NCBI GenBank assembly: GCA_031269335.1
Contig: JAISZI010000031.1
Span: 1-64,000 of the forward strand
Origin: Puniceicoccales bacterium
Lineage (GTDB): Bacteria; Verrucomicrobiota; Verrucomicrobiia; Opitutales; UBA953
DNA: 64,000 bases
Direction of reading: 5' to 3'
Within the stretch, counting starts at the first letter, position 1, and every line of letters starts with the position of its first letter. The translations under genes and the position numbers were made by a program. A model generated the notes under the pieces. It was not told the origin of the DNA. It was given only the letters and a program-made list of their open reading frames with translations, and made no database searches. Positions 1 through 13,500 of this stretch are shown here, one piece after another.

Positions 1-720
1 AAGGGGGCATTTTCGGGAACGCTTACGAAAGAAAACATACGCCCGCAAGGTTACCAGCGGGCACCGACCAAAGTTAGGGGGTACTTTCGGGAACGGTTAC
101 AACCAAAGCCCCAACGGGGAGGTCCCAAGCATTTCCCAGGGCAGCACCCTGGGTTCGATGACCACACACAAAACAAAGCCCCAACGGGGCGGTCCCAAGC
201 ATTTCCCAGGGCAGCGCCCTGGGGGAAGGATGTGGCGAAGGCGATGGTGTACCCCAATTTACCCGCGTCAACGGCGCATTCTGACGGTAGCCCAGGGCGT
301 TGCCCTGGGATGGTATTGGAGCCGCCCCTTTGGGGCTATGGTTTGTGTTATTGGCGAATACCCAGGGCGATGCCCTGGGCTATGTTAGGGCCGCCCCGTT
401 GGGGCTTTCCACTCCTCCACTCTTTCCCAGGGCGTTGCCCTGGGGGAAGGATGAGGCGAAGGCGATGGTGCGCCCCAATTTACCCGCGTCAACGGCGCAT
501 TCTGACGGTAGCCCAGGGCGTTGCCCTGGGATGGTATTGGGGCCGCCCCGTTGGGGCTATGGGCAGTCGTGCAGGCGGGACGCCTGCGCTCCCATGTCTG
601 GGCTATGTTGGAGCCGCCCCTTTGGGGCTATGGTTTGTGGTGTTGGCGAATACCCAGGGCGATGCCCTGGGCTATGTTAGGGCCGCCCCGTTGGGGCTTT
701 CCACTCCTCTCTTTCCTCTC
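1..720. repeat. Intergenic array of alternating palindromic repeats
   Basis: No gene is seen here. The stretch alternates two palindromes: B, CCCAGGGC-N3-GCCCTGGG, at 135-153, 205-223, 291-309, 361-379, 426-444, 512-530 and 653-671; and A, GCCCCAACGGGGC or its complement, between the B copies. A third unit (a GCAGGCGGGACGCCTGC hairpin followed by CCCATGTCTGGG) lies near 571-612. Copies at the left read in one orientation and flip after a 105-bp hinge (205-309), which is repeated almost exactly at 426-530. The left end has a direct repeat (GGGGG-N-A-N-TTTCGGGAACG) at about 3-26 and 86-109. ORFs across this region translate only the repeats (PGRCPGLC, RPVGA) and are artefacts. Confidence 0.9.
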
Positions 721-753
721 TCTTTCCTCCTCTTCCCTCCCTCCACTCCGTCC

Positions 754-1533
754 TCAAAGAGACTCTGTCGGGAAGATCGCTAAAAAATCTTGTGGGAGTG
801 GTGATGTGGCGGTGAAGGACTGGGGGGTGTTTTTCCAGGAGAAGGCGATGGAGATGGATTGGGCGTGGAGGAAAAGGCGGTTGAAGGCGGAGAGGGCGGG
901 AGAGGGCGGGAGTTTTTCGAGGCGGCGGTTTAGGAGGAAGTCGCCGTATGTTTTGTCGCCGATGATGGGGTGGAAATGTGCGGCGGATTGGACGCGCAGT
1001 TGGTGGGTGCGGCCGGTTTCCGGGGAGAGACGGAGGAGGGATAGTGCGGTGGGGGAGGTGGTGGAAGCGAGGCATTGGTAACGCGTTAGAGCCGGAATGG
1101 CGCCGGCGCCTCCGATTTGGGTGCGCAGTGCGCCTCCGTGATTGCGGCGGGTGAGGCGGTCGCGCCAGATGCCATTGGGGGGGGTGAAACGTGAGCCTTT
1201 GACCACGGCGTAATAAATTTTTGTGATATTTTCGGCGCAGTGGGATTTGAAGATTTTCTTAATTTCGTTGGCGAGAGCGTTGTCGATGGTCGCGAGCAGG
1301 ACGCCGCTCGTTGGGGAGTCCAATCGGTTGAGCAGGTGGAGGCGCGAATTATGCGGCAGGCTGTAACATTCGTCGGCGAGGTTGTAGGGCGCGTCGAGGA
1401 GCGTATTGCGTTGGGCGCCGTCGCGGTTCGGGTGGGAGAGGATGCCCGCCGGTTTGTCTATTGCGAAGAGCGGAAGAGAAGGGTGGACGGCGAGGACGCG
1501 GACACCCGCGCCGAGCGGCAGTTCTGGCGTCAC
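754..1533 (-). CDS. RluA-family RNA pseudouridine synthase
   Basis: Predicted to isomerise uridine to pseudouridine in rRNA or tRNA. The RluA-family core is visible: FAIDKPAGILSHP near the N-terminus, the catalytic-aspartate motif HLLNRLDSPTSGVLL, and RLSPETGRTHQLRVQ followed by HPIIGDKTYGD. There is no S4 domain, so RluA/RluC/RluD cannot be told apart and the target base is unknown. The ORF track starts at a TTG (1623), which would overlap the preceding autotransporter by 65 nt. I prefer the GTG at 1533, giving 259 aa and a 25-nt gap, because the conserved fold begins about 12 residues later. The start is uncertain. The gene ends about 35 bp before the palindrome array. Confidence 0.82.
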   Translation of the reverse strand: MTPELPLGAGVRVLAVHPSLPLFAIDKPAGILSHPNRDGAQRNTLLDAPYNLADECYSLPHNSRLHLLNRLDSPTSGVLLATIDNALANEIKKIFKSHCAENITKIYYAVVKGSRFTPPNGIWRDRLTRRNHGGALRTQIGGAGAIPALTRYQCLASTTSPTALSLLRLSPETGRTHQLRVQSAAHFHPIIGDKTYGDFLLNRRLEKLPPSPALSAFNRLFLHAQSISIAFSWKNTPQSFTATSPLPQDFLAIFPTESL

Positions 1534-1558
1534 GGCGGGCTGCGGGGAGGGGGTTGGG

Positions 1559-4500
1559 TTAGAAGCGCACGCGGAAGGAGACGTTGATCTGGTGGATTTG
1601 TTGATTTTTGAAGTCGTATTCAAAGTGATAACCCGCGTGGACGCTCATTCCCTTGATGGTATCCCAGACATCTTCGGCAAATTCCAAGTCGAAGGTGGGT
1701 CCGATGCGGAAGCTGTTTTCGGCGGACGCCGGGGCGTTGACGCGGAAGCGGTTGCCGGAGAGATCGGAGGCGAAGCGGGCGGTGATTGGGGCGTCGGCGT
1801 CGAGCAATTCGCGGGCGTAAGAGAGGTCGAAGCCGAAGCGCAGGGAGTAAGTTTCGGTTTCGGTGGGGACTTGCCAGTTGACACCTGTGCCTACGCGGGC
1901 GCGCAGAGAGTCTTGGGTGAAGGAATCGACGCGCAGGGCGGCTTCGTGGCCTTGTTCGGTGAAGCCTTTGACCGTGGCGGAGTCGTATTCGAGGGAGGCG
2001 TGCGGTGTGAGGTGCAGGCGTTGTTGAAGTCGGACGACGGAGCCGAGGGTAAACGTTGCGCCGAGGTCGTAACCGTCGGGTTTTGCGGTGGCGTCGCCTG
2101 CCTGTGTTTGGTGTTTGATATCGTAGAAATTATATCCTGCGAAGACGGAGGCGTCGGCATACCAGAAGTCGTTAAACATGTAGGTTCCGTAGATGGCGCC
2201 GCGGAAGGAGTCGTGGTCTATGCGACCGGTGCTGAAGGCGAGGTCGGCTCGACCGATGGAATAGCCGACATTTGCGCCGAGGACGAGGTGTGTATTAACG
2301 TTGTAATCGGCGCCGACGAAGCCGCCGTGGGAACGTTGGTCGAAGGCGGGACCTTTGAGGTTGCCGTTGTTTCGTTCAAGGAAGCCGGTGGCGAGGATGT
2401 ATGGTTGGAAGTTATCGAGCGAGGCGCGGACGGCGCGGCCGTAGCGGAGGCTTTCGAGGTGACTGTGGAGGACGGCGGAGCTTTCGTGGGCGGCGCGGAT
2501 GGGCATCGCTGTCAAGGCGGCGAGCGACACGGGGGAGGCGGCGTTGAAGGCGCGGCTGACGTCGCTGGAGCCGAGGAGGCGGCTGACGGTGGCGATGAGG
2601 GCTGTGTCTGTGCCGCCGAGGATGTCGTTGCTGAGGTAGCTCTCGTAATTGCCGAGCGATTGGTGGAGTTGCAGCGTGCGGATGTCGCCGACTCGGCTGG
2701 CGAAAAGGAGCGTGAGGCCGCCGTCGCCCTTGTTGTAAGTGAGAATTTCTCGCGTGCGCGGGATGTCGATCTGGTTGTCGAGGTCGTCGGTGAGGATCAG
2801 CGAGATGTTATTTTGGGAGAAGTTTCCGGAAACACTGGCGTCGGTGCTGCCCTCGGTGTCGGAGAGAATCTTAAATTCTGCGCCGCTGGGCAGTGCGTCG
2901 AACACGCTTTTCTTCAAGCGGATAGAGAGGGAGCCGACGGTGTCGAGGATGGCTGAACCTGCGTAATGAATGGAGGAGAAGGAGTCGGCGGAGTCCATGC
3001 TAAGCTCGAGGGCGCCTTCGTTGAGGAAATTGCCGGAGAGCGTGATTTGACCGACGGAGTTGCCTGGGCGGACTGTGCCGCCGAGTCTGTTGTGGAGTGT
3101 CGCATTGATGACGCCATTTCCCGTGAGCAGCGCGCCATTTTCGACGCGTAAAGCCGAGGCGGTGAGGATCGGTTCTTGGTCGGTTGGCGTTCCGGTGAGG
3201 TGCAGGGTCGTTCTTTCGCCGACGGCGATGATGCCGGAGAACTCCGCGCGTGAGGCGAGGGTGTAAGCGACGGCGTTAACGGTGGTGTCTTTGGCGCCGA
3301 GGGTGATGATGCCGTCGCCTGTGCCGAAGCGGGGCGTGAGCGCGGTATCTGTTTGCGCACCAAGGAAAAGGTTGCCGGCACCGGAGGCGTCGAGGGTGGC
3401 GCCCGCCGGCAGGGAATCGGCGTCAACGGCGAAAGTGCCGTTGCTGGCGAGGAAGGTGCCGACGAAGGCTTTGTCGGTGCCGATAGTGGTCGCGCTGTTG
3501 AAATGCAGGTAGGCGCCGCCGTCGTATTCGATGATGCCGCCTTCATCTTTCGTGCTGTAAATTGCGATGGCTGGGCTTGTTTCGCCGAATGCGACGCGGG
3601 TGAAGCGCAGTGTCGAATTTGGGTCGAGGGCGACTTTGACGACGGAGGAGCCGTCGTTCAGGCGTGCCGGAGTGGCGGCGGCGCCGATTTGGAGAATGGT
3701 GGAGCGGTGCACTTCGATCGTGCCCGTGATTTGATTGGAGGCGCTGGCGAGGATGGCGACGCCGTCGCCGTTGAGGTCGCCGTGCATGTCGATGGTGCCC
3801 GTGCTCGTGACGGCTTGGTCGAGCGAAGTCGTGCCCGTGCGGGAAATGGCGAGTATGGCGCCGGTCTGGACGTTGATGGTGGAGGCGACGTTGAGGGTGG
3901 CGCGACTTCCGCGGGCTTCGCCGTTGCCGATGTAGAGCGTTCCCTCGCCGACGAGGATGTCGGCGTTGCCGTTGAGGCTGTTGTGGACTTGGATGAGGCC
4001 GGTGAGGACGGCGGTGCCGCCGCCTGTTTTTTCAATGCGCCCGGTGCCCGTCACGTTGCCGAGGGTGATTTTCCCCGGTTCGCGTTCTGTCCCCGTGGCG
4101 GGCGAGAGGAGGAGGTTGGTGTCGCGGGAAGTTTCGATGGGGGCGAGGTGTTGTTGGTTTTTGAGGTAGATGACATTGTCGCTGAAACGCAGCGTGCCCG
4201 CGTTCAAATACGTTGTTCCCGTGCCCGTGTGTGTGCCGAGGTAAGTTACTGTGCCCGTGCCGTTTTTGGTTAATGTCCCCGTGCCCGAAATATCGTTTAC
4301 CAAGGAATAAGAGTCTTCGCGGTTCAGCTCGATGGACGCGCTATTTTCGAGTTTTGCGGTGCCGAAAGTGCCGGCGGCTTGCAGGCTCAGGACGCCGGCG
4401 GTGACGCGGAAAATGCCGCCGAGGGTGTCGTTTGTCACCGGAATCGCGAGTGTGTTCGTGCCCTGTTTTTCAATAATGCCTTGGCTCTCAACATTTTGCG

Positions 4501-7500
4501 AGAAAGCCAAAGAGACGGGCAGGTTGATGACGAGTTTCGCGTCCTCTTTGATCAGCAAGGAGCCGTTGACGAAGGAGCCGTGGAGACCGTCGCCGAGTTG
4601 CAAGGTGCCGGCTTCGACGGTGATGCGTCCGCTCAAGCCGCTGTTGTAGGAGCCGGAGAGGAGGAGTTTGCCGGTGCCCGTTTTTATCAGCGAAAGCGTG
4701 TCGGTGCTGTTGTCGAACACGCCCGAAAACTCCGAGTCTTCGCCGCGTGCGCCCGTGCTGATGACCTGTTCGCCCGGGGTGGTCGCCGTGATGCGCGCAT
4801 TTGTCGTGCCTTCGAGGGTGCCGATTTTGGTGGTGCCGCCGCCGAGCACCAACACCGGGGCAATACCGTCGAGGATGACCTTGGCTGCTGCGAGGTCGGC
4901 ATTTGCGCGGGTCGCGAGTTCGCCGGTGCCGATGATGAGTTTTCCCTCAAACGCTGCTGTTTCGCCGTTGAGGACGAGCGTCCCCGTGCCTGCTTTGATG
5001 AGACTTGCGCCGTCGGCTCCGCCTTGGAGGATGCCGTTGAGAATGAACGCGCCAGAGTCGCCGGCGTCTATGGTGACGCGGGTGGTCTGCCCGTCTCCGA
5101 TGATGATCGTATTTGCGATGGAGCGGTCTTCCAAGCGGGCGCGGGCGAGAGTGCCCCCCGTTATCAAGATGGCGTCGGGACCGAGTGCCTTGTCGTGGCC
5201 GAGGGCGATTGTGCCTTCGGAGAGGATGGTGGCGGCGTAGCGTTCGCCGGTGATGCTGTCGGCCCTGCCGCGATAGGTATTTTCGGCGTTGATCGTCAAG
5301 GTGCCCGTGCCCGTTTTCCAAATATAGCCTTCGCCCTCTATGGTGCCCGGTCCGCTGATGGAGTAGTCGTTGCGGTTATTGTTAAAGAAGATTACGCCGA
5401 GGGTGACGGTTTCGCCCGCGTTTTTGCCAACGGTTATCTCGAAGCCCGCGGCGGAGTCGTCGAAAAGCGCGCTGGACGCGATGTCGTATCCGAGGAGGGT
5501 GGTGCCGTCGGTGAAGTTCGGGAACACATTATTCCAGACCGTTTCGTCGCCCGCCATTCCTCCGACCCAAGTGATAAAATTATCTGTGGAAGAAGAAGTT
5601 ACGTTGAGAATGAGGCGCGAGACGCCGGGTCCTATTTCCGGGCGATTTTGAATTTGGTAGGTATAGCGCGGGTCGTAGGGATTCCCCGGTATGTTCAGCA
5701 ATTGAGTGTAGTCGCCGTTGAGTGTGCCGTATTCGACAAGCGTGTATTCGCCCGGTGTGATGAAGGCTTCCGTCATCCTGATGCGGACGGTGGCGATGGC
5801 GTTGAGGTTGAGCGTATCGGTTTTGAGGACGGAACTTGCGTCGCCCGGATAGCGGGCGAGGTTGTATTCCAATTCGGAGCCGACGCTGGCGACGGTCAGG
5901 GAGCCGTCGAGGCGCAGCAAATTGCTGGCGGAAAGCGCGGTGGTGCTGCTGCCGTTGCCGATGATGAGAGCGCCGCCGTCGAGGATGAAGTCTCCCACCA
6001 AGTCGGTGCTGAGGTCGGTGGTTGCCGAACCGGCGGTGATTGCTTTGCCCGCACCGAGGACGAAGCCGTCGGCGAGCGGTGTCGCGTCGAGTGTCGCCCG
6101 TGGCGAGACGATGATGCTTGCGCTCGCGGGCAACGCCGCAGCCGTGGAGAACGCGAGCGTGCCTTCGATGACGCGTGTTTCGCCCGTGTAGTGCAGGGAG
6201 CCGCCGAACGTCAGTTTCGCGCTTCCGGTTTTCTCGAAGATGAAGCTGTTGTTCGTGCCCGCGCCCGAGGCGCCGAGGGCGGCGTTGAAAACTGCGTCCG
6301 CGGTGGCGTGCCATGCGAAGACCGGTGTCGTGCCGAGGGCGGAGTTGATGACCGCGTTGCCCGGGCGGAAGCCTTCGACGGCGAGGCTGGAGACGGAGAC
6401 GTCATTCCCGTTCAAGTCGAGGATACCCGCGGAGAGTGCTGAGCCGAGGGTGACGCTGGTTTGGGCGGGAATGGCGTTTGCGGCGCCCACTTTGAGGGTG
6501 CCGTTTGCGATTGTGGTGCCGCCCGTGTAGGTGTTGGGGACGACGGCGTCGTTTTCGGAACCATGTGCGAGCACCCATGTGCCCGAGCCATTTTTGACGA
6601 GGCTTGTTTTTGCGCCCACCACCCAGTCCGGGTCTTTCAGCCCGACGGCGAGGGTATTGTCGGCGGTATTTGTTCCGGAAAGGGTTAATGGGTAATCCGA
6701 TACGTTGATGCTGAAGCTTGTCACGCCCGTGATGCGCACAGCCGAGGCGCCGCTGGACTCGATCGTGGCAAAATTGCCGTCGAAGTGGATATTGTGGTCG
6801 AGCGGTTCCGATTCGCCGCTGGGGGTGATGAAGCGCACGGTGCCGTTGTTGATGGCGAGAGTGGCGTTCCCGAGGATGTCTTCGCGTTGGCGGATAATCA
6901 GCGTACTGCCGGGACCGACCGTGATGGCGCCGTCGGTATCGCTGGCGGGGTTGGTCAATTCGAGGTAACCGCTGTCGAGGGTGAAGTTGACCGATTCGCG
7001 CAGGCTGCCGCGGATATCGGCGATGTCGGTGTCCACGATGCTGCCGATTACGTGGACGGTGCCGAAGCCCGTGATATCGCCCGTGCCTTCGATTTTGCCG
7101 AAGGTCTGTGTCACATCGCGTCCCACGAGGCGCAGCGATCCGCCGTTTAATTTGAGTGTGGCGTTATCGCCGGCAATGGCGCCGGTGATGCCGTTCGAGG
7201 CGACGAGCTGCAGTTCTCCGGCGGTTATCGCGATTGCGGAGACGCGCACGGGCGGCGTGTCCGGAGTATCGGGGTGAAACGATTCTGCGTTGATGACGAA
7301 GGTCGGGGCGACGTCCGCCACATGCGGCGCGAGCGACAAGGTGTGCGAGCCTTGGACGGTGGTGATGACGGTTGTGCCGCCGGAGGTCAGGGTCGTGTCT
7401 CGGGCGAGGGTCAAGAGAGGCAGGCTGCCGCCGCCCGTGCTGTCGGTTATTGTGCCGTAATTTTCGCCGTCGCCGACGGTTATGGTGCGTTCGACGAGCA

Positions 7501-10500
7501 AGGCGCCACCGGCGTCTTTTTGGGCGAAGTTCAGCCCCGCGATGTCGAGCGTGCCGCCTGCTACGATGACGGTGCCGCCGCTGCCCAGCGCGTAGATGCT
7601 CCCAAGGCGCAAGATGCCGCTCGTCACGCGGGTTATGCCCGTGTGCGTGGAGACGCCGGATATGACCTGCGTGCCGTAGCCGGCTTTGGTGACATTGAGT
7701 TTCGCGTCCCCGTCGGCGAATCCGCCGGAAAATTCGCGCGTTAAATTAGTCGGGACGTTGATGGTGAGCGTTGCTTCGCCGGCGGACCGTCCGTTGGCGA
7801 TGATTCCCCCGCCTGACGCCTCGGAGTTGATGCCGGAGACGTTGACGGCGACGACTGTGCCGCTGCCAAGCAACGGGTGGTTCAGTTCGACTCTTCCGTT
7901 TGACTCGACGGTGAGGAGGCCGGAAGACGGGACGAGCGGGGAAGTGTTCACTGCGCCGAGCGGGTTGGCTTCGTGCAATTCGAGCACGCCGTCGTAAATG
8001 ACTGCGCCGCCGCGGAACAAGCCATTATTGCTTGCGAGGATGAGGGTGCCTTTGCCGCGTTTTTCAATGGGGTAGGTGCCGGAGAGCGTCGCATCCCTTG
8101 AGAGCGTGAGCACGCTTCCGGTCGGAATGAGGAAGGAGCCGCCGTCGGCGGAAGTGACTATCCGGTTCGGGATCGTTATCTGTGTCGGCTCGGCGAGCAA
8201 ACCGCCGGTTTCACTAATATCCGCGACGACGAGGTCGCCGCCCGCGAACGTTATCGCGCCCCCGCCGACGGCCATGTCGGTGCTAATGACGAGGGCGCCT
8301 TCGCGCAGAATGGTGCCGCCGGTGTATCCGTTTTCGCCGGTGAGATGCCAGACGCCGGTTCCCTTCTTTTCAATGGTGAGAATTTCTCCGGAAAGTTCCA
8401 AGGGGATGGGCAGACCGAGGATGCCGCCCGCGGTGGTCACGGTGCCGAGCAAACCGGTGCTGCGCAGGTAGTCATAGCCTTCACGACCACCGGCACCGGT
8501 GAGGGTGAGCGTGCGCGCACCGGCTCCGGTGAACGCTACGGGGTCGGTTCCGTTGAACCAGACGCGTGTATTTTCACCCGTGGAGGCGATTTCAATGGCG
8601 CCGCCGTTGAGGCGCGTGCCTTCGGAGGTGCTGCCTACGCCGACGGTGAAAGAGCGGTTTGTCGTGGTGGCGTTGTTGACATCGCCGCGGAAACGCAGTG
8701 TGCCGCCGTCGAGTCGGAGAAATTCCGCGCTGTTGACTTCGTTGGATGTGTCACCGCCGGTGCCGAGAAGGCTGTCTGCGTTCGGGTTGTATGTTGCATC
8801 TACCGCGCCTACTCGTTTATTGCCGAGCAGGGTTACGCCGACGCCGCCAGTTACTTCTATTGCGCCTTCGATGATTACAACGCTACGGGAGAAGGAGTTA
8901 AGAAATTGCGCTTTTTCACTTGCACCTGCATTTCCAATTCCGCCTCCTTCAATCGCCAGAACGAGCGTTCCGGAGCCGCGTTTTTCGAGAGACACCTGCC
9001 CGGAGATATGACCCCCGGAAAATCCGCTCTCCGCAAACGTTACACTATTAATTAAGCGATAAGTTTTTGATGTGTCAACGGTTATTGAGAACGGGCGAAC
9101 TTCGGTGTTTATAAGTATATCTCTACTTGCACTGGAGTCGTTGTCATTGAACTCTACGGAACTCCATGTTTCAAAATATGTTTTCAACCCATCCTCGACG
9201 TTTACCCAGTTCGTGACTTCCACCTTATCATTCCAAATTCTTTTATCAGCTTCAGCGGCGTCGTGATCGTCCCAGATAAGCACCCTTGTCGCCTTGATTA
9301 TGTGGACTAACAAGGATTTGCGATCGAGAGACACGTCGAGGGTGGGCAGTGCGCGCTGGCTATTGGTCACGCCACTGGTGTCTAAATGGAAGGTATCAAA
9401 CATAGCCTCTGTGATGGTCCCACCGAGAGCAGACAGAGTCAGAACCGGGAGTCCGTTGCTGCCGGAGAGAGCATGATTATCCCAGTCAACGGCGTCGCCG
9501 GAGATAGCGATGACGTTGGAGCCGGTGGCGGAGAAGGTAACGGTGCTTATCAAGTCGGCGGAAGCGTCGTTGGTTATGGCAAACTGGAGGCGGGAGTTAT
9601 TGGTGGTGAGGCTATTGACATTGAGGGTTTCGCCGCTTGCGGCGGAGCCGATGCGCAGGGAATGCCCGCCTGTGACTATCAATTCTCCGGCGATATCGAT
9701 GATGCCGCCGCTACCGGTGTGTCCTGCGTAGGAGAGGGCGTTTCCGTTGAGGGTGAGTGAGCCGTTGGTAACGGTGAGTCTCGCGCCGCTTTCCATTTCG
9801 AGCCTTTTTGGCGTGACGGTATTGGAGATGTTTCCGAAGGTCAGGGTACCTTGTTCTATGCGGATGTAGCCCGTGTTTCTTAACGTGATATTACTCAGGT
9901 CGATAGTTCCGGTGCTTTTGACTAAAATGTTCCCCTCGGAACTGATGGCGTTGGCGATGGTGGTGCCCGTTCTCGAGAAGGCGAGTGTAGCGTCAGCGGC
10001 GACGATCACGGCACCTCCGTTGCTGATGGCTCCGGTGGTCCCGCCGTTGCCCACTTGAAATGTGCCTTCATTGATAGTGGTCGTTCCTGTGTAAACATTG
10101 TTGCCCGACACCACCATTGTCCCCGGTCCCGTTTTCAAGAGGTTGCCGGTCTTTGACGCATTGCCGATGACGGCGGTTACTAACAGACCGGGTATCCCGA
10201 CATCGGGATCGCGCAGCACGGCAAATTCGTTCAGGTCGACACCATCCCCACCACTCAATCGCACGCCCCGTCCGTCTGTACGGCCCATGTCTTCAATTAG
10301 CGAGGTGCTGCTTCCGTTGACGGTGACTTTTCCGTTAAATGTGATGCAACCCCATGCCTCCTGTACAATTGGATTCATCTTAAATTCGTTTCGTATCGTT
10401 CCGCCGTTTAGGAAGATGTCTCCAAAGGCATTATTTCTTTGGCGGACATCATCATGATCTACGACGAGTAATCCGCCCGCCTCAATAGTTATCACTGCAC

Positions 10501-13500
10501 TGGGGACAGCGTTTCCTCCACCCCAACTATCGAAGTGGGCGATTCGCAATGTGCCTCCGGACTCGATCTTGATTGGGGCAGAAGGAAGTTTGTAACGGTA
10601 ATTTTCCGAGGATCCCCCGACAAAAAGTTCTCCCTCCTTAATTACCAAGCCGTTGTTGACGGAGCGAAGATCCTGAACCCTCAACTTTCCCTCTCCTTCT
10701 TTAACGAGGGTAAGCCCTATGCCAGCAATGGGAACGATGAGGTACTGCACAGCTTCATCGATATTTATATCTCCGCCGCCGGTGTCGATGGTGAGTACTC
10801 CTGTGGAAGAAGTTATTCTGCCGGCACCAGAAATAAGGACCTCGCCTCCCGCCGTGCTAGTGCGGGAAATTTTCTCCACGTCGAGAATCGTGGAATCCGA
10901 GCCGGTCAGCAGCATCCTCCCCGAAGCGAATTGTATTTCCTTAAAATACGACCTGCCGCCAGTGAAATAAAGTGTTCCCGCGCCGGTGGTGTTGGCCATT
11001 CGGAGAGTGGCGTTTCTCCAGTTGGCGCCGTCACCGTTTCCGTCGAAGTAATAATTAAGCCCATTTCCTATTATTGTGCCGCTGTATGCGCTGCTGCCGG
11101 TGGAAGTGAAATGCCGGTATTTGCCGTCGGCTGGACCGAGTGTGATGTCGCCGGTGCCGGAAAATGCGCCGCCGAAATACAGGTGCTCGGTGGCTCCGCC
11201 GCTTCCGATCAAGTTGAGGTTAACGGAAGCATCAAGCTCGGTGTGAATCACGTTGCTAACACCGTTGACAGTAACGTCCAGGGTCGTGCCCGCAGCTGCA
11301 AAGGAGACCACGCCGGAGCCAAGGGCGTTTGTCTCCGCAGCTACCACCGTTCCGCCTTCGATAACAGTGCCGCCGCTGTAAATGTTGGGGGTGCTGATTG
11401 TCAGCTTCCCGCTGCCTCTTTTCGTCAATTTTGCACCACCGGCTATAGTGCCCTCACCAGAGATAATATAGTCCTTCGTAGTATTATCTACCACGATGCT
11501 CCCCGGTGTGACACTGACGTTTGCTGGAATCTCAACCTCGGTATGCTGGGCGGTGTCGTCAAAAAGGACATTGTCGCCGGTAAAAAATCTGTCGCTGGAG
11601 TTGTCTTTGAGTTTTATCCAGTTTAGACCAGCAGCCTCGTAACCCCAAGAATTCCCTCCTAAAATGCCGTTCCAGAGGAGGTTGGCGGGCAAGGCGTCTT
11701 CCGGCACTAAGAGGACAATTCTACCGTCGCGCTCTTCGATGAGCGGTGCTTCTCGGAAGGATTCAACGTCTTTAACCGCGAAATCGCCGTTATTTTTAAC
11801 AAAATTTCCGGAGTATAACAAGGCGTCCACTTCGCCATCTACCGCATGGGAGAGGAGGGCGCTGACGTCCAGCAAGACGGTGGCGTTACTGTTGAGTGTG
11901 ACGTTGCGAAAGGACACGGCGGGTTCGTCGCCGATGGCGGTGAGGCTGAGCGTGGTGTTTTGGGCGAGCGTGATATCGCCGAATTTATTTCGGTCTAAGG
12001 TGAGCGTCCCTCCGTCAAGTTTAAGGTTTAGGTCGTCGGTCTGGACGTTGGAAAGGATGAGCATGCCGTCGCCCTTTTTCACGATTTCGCCGTTGCCGGT
12101 CACTGCGCCCGTGACGGCGAAGATGCCGTTTGAATTATTGACCGCAAACACGCTGTTTTGCTCGATGTGCAGCGGTCGGCTTAATTCGCCTGAATCGGAA
12201 GTGCTGACCCCAAGTTCGCCTTGGGCGACCGTCACGGGACTTCTGAACGTCTCCAAATTGCCGGAAAGGGTGAGCGAGCCGAGGCCGCGTTTTTCGAGGG
12301 GGCGGGAGCCGGTGATTGTGCCCGAAAAAGTGCTGACGGAGGCTGGGGCATCTTGCGCTCCGATGATGAATGCGCCCGTGCCCGTGCCCAGCGCGATAGT
12401 GCCCGGAAGCGAACCCGCCGCGAAGCCGGCGATCTGCGTGGAGGCATTTCCGGTGAGGGCGAGGGTGGCGCCGGCGTTGGCGAAATTGAGCAAGCCGATC
12501 GTGTTTTCGCCCGATGCCGTGGCAATGGTGAAGGTGACGGCTTCCGTTATCGTCGTTTCGCCTGTGTAACGGAGCGCGCCTTCGAGCGTTATCGTGCCTG
12601 TGCCTTCTTTATAGACGGAGACATTTCCCGTAATGGAACCGCAGTAGTAGGAACTAAGCACGCTGGTGCCACCGTCGTTACCGATTTTAAGCGTGGAGAC
12701 GTGCGCGGTGTCGGAATTGGTGATCTCGCCGCCGGTGTAGGGGGAGGTGGAGTCAACCTCCGTGATCCGTGAACTGCTGGCGAGGAAGGCTACGCGTTCG
12801 CTGTGCCCGTTGAGGTCGAACACGCCGCCAGCGACGACAAGACCGGACTGAGCGTTAATCTGGTTTCCTTTATCGTGCACCGGCTGCCCCAAGGAGGCTT
12901 CATGGATGATTTTTACAAGACCGTCTTTGATGACGAGACCTTCGGCACCATCATTATTGCTGGAACCGGCACCAGTCACGCGTGTCGGGCTGACTGCGGC
13001 TCTGTCTCCCGTGGAGGCGGCGTGGATCGTGCCCTCGGCGTTGAGTTGGGCGTTGAGTTCCACTACGCCGCCCCAGACAGTTACGGCGGCTCGGATGTCG
13101 TCTGGCGTGGAGGTGGCAAGTTCAACAGTGCCCAGCGAGGGACCATAATTGAAGGAGGGGGCGACGCCATGCGGACCTTGAACGTCGCCGCCAAGGTTCA
13201 GGCGGCGGCTATTCCAGCTATCTAAGGGGTAGTTCCAGTAGCGTTTAACGATGACTCTTCCGTCGGGGTCGCGGACGTAGATGTGGTTCCTCCTCTCGGG
13301 ATTGTCTCTATTATCATATTCGAGGTAGAGTTGGTTAATGGTAACCGTCTCCGTGCCTGTATAATCCAAACTTCCGCGATACATGAAAACAACCCCTTGG
13401 ATGCCATCACCGTTGTCACCGATACTTTCGGGGTAGGCAAAGGTTAGGAGGGTTGAATTCTGATACAGCGCAATGAAAGAACCACCGGTCGGGTAAGTCG

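Noticed and set aside
232-783. Plus-strand ORF of 183 aa in the first array
   Set aside because: It translates palindromic repeats (PGRCPG, PPRWG) in several frames; the same happens on both strands and at 54 kb.
1406-2956. 516-aa plus-strand ORF (and 687 aa at 4379-6442)
   Set aside because: Antisense to the giant autotransporter; composition reflects its high-GC codons, with no domain or signal.
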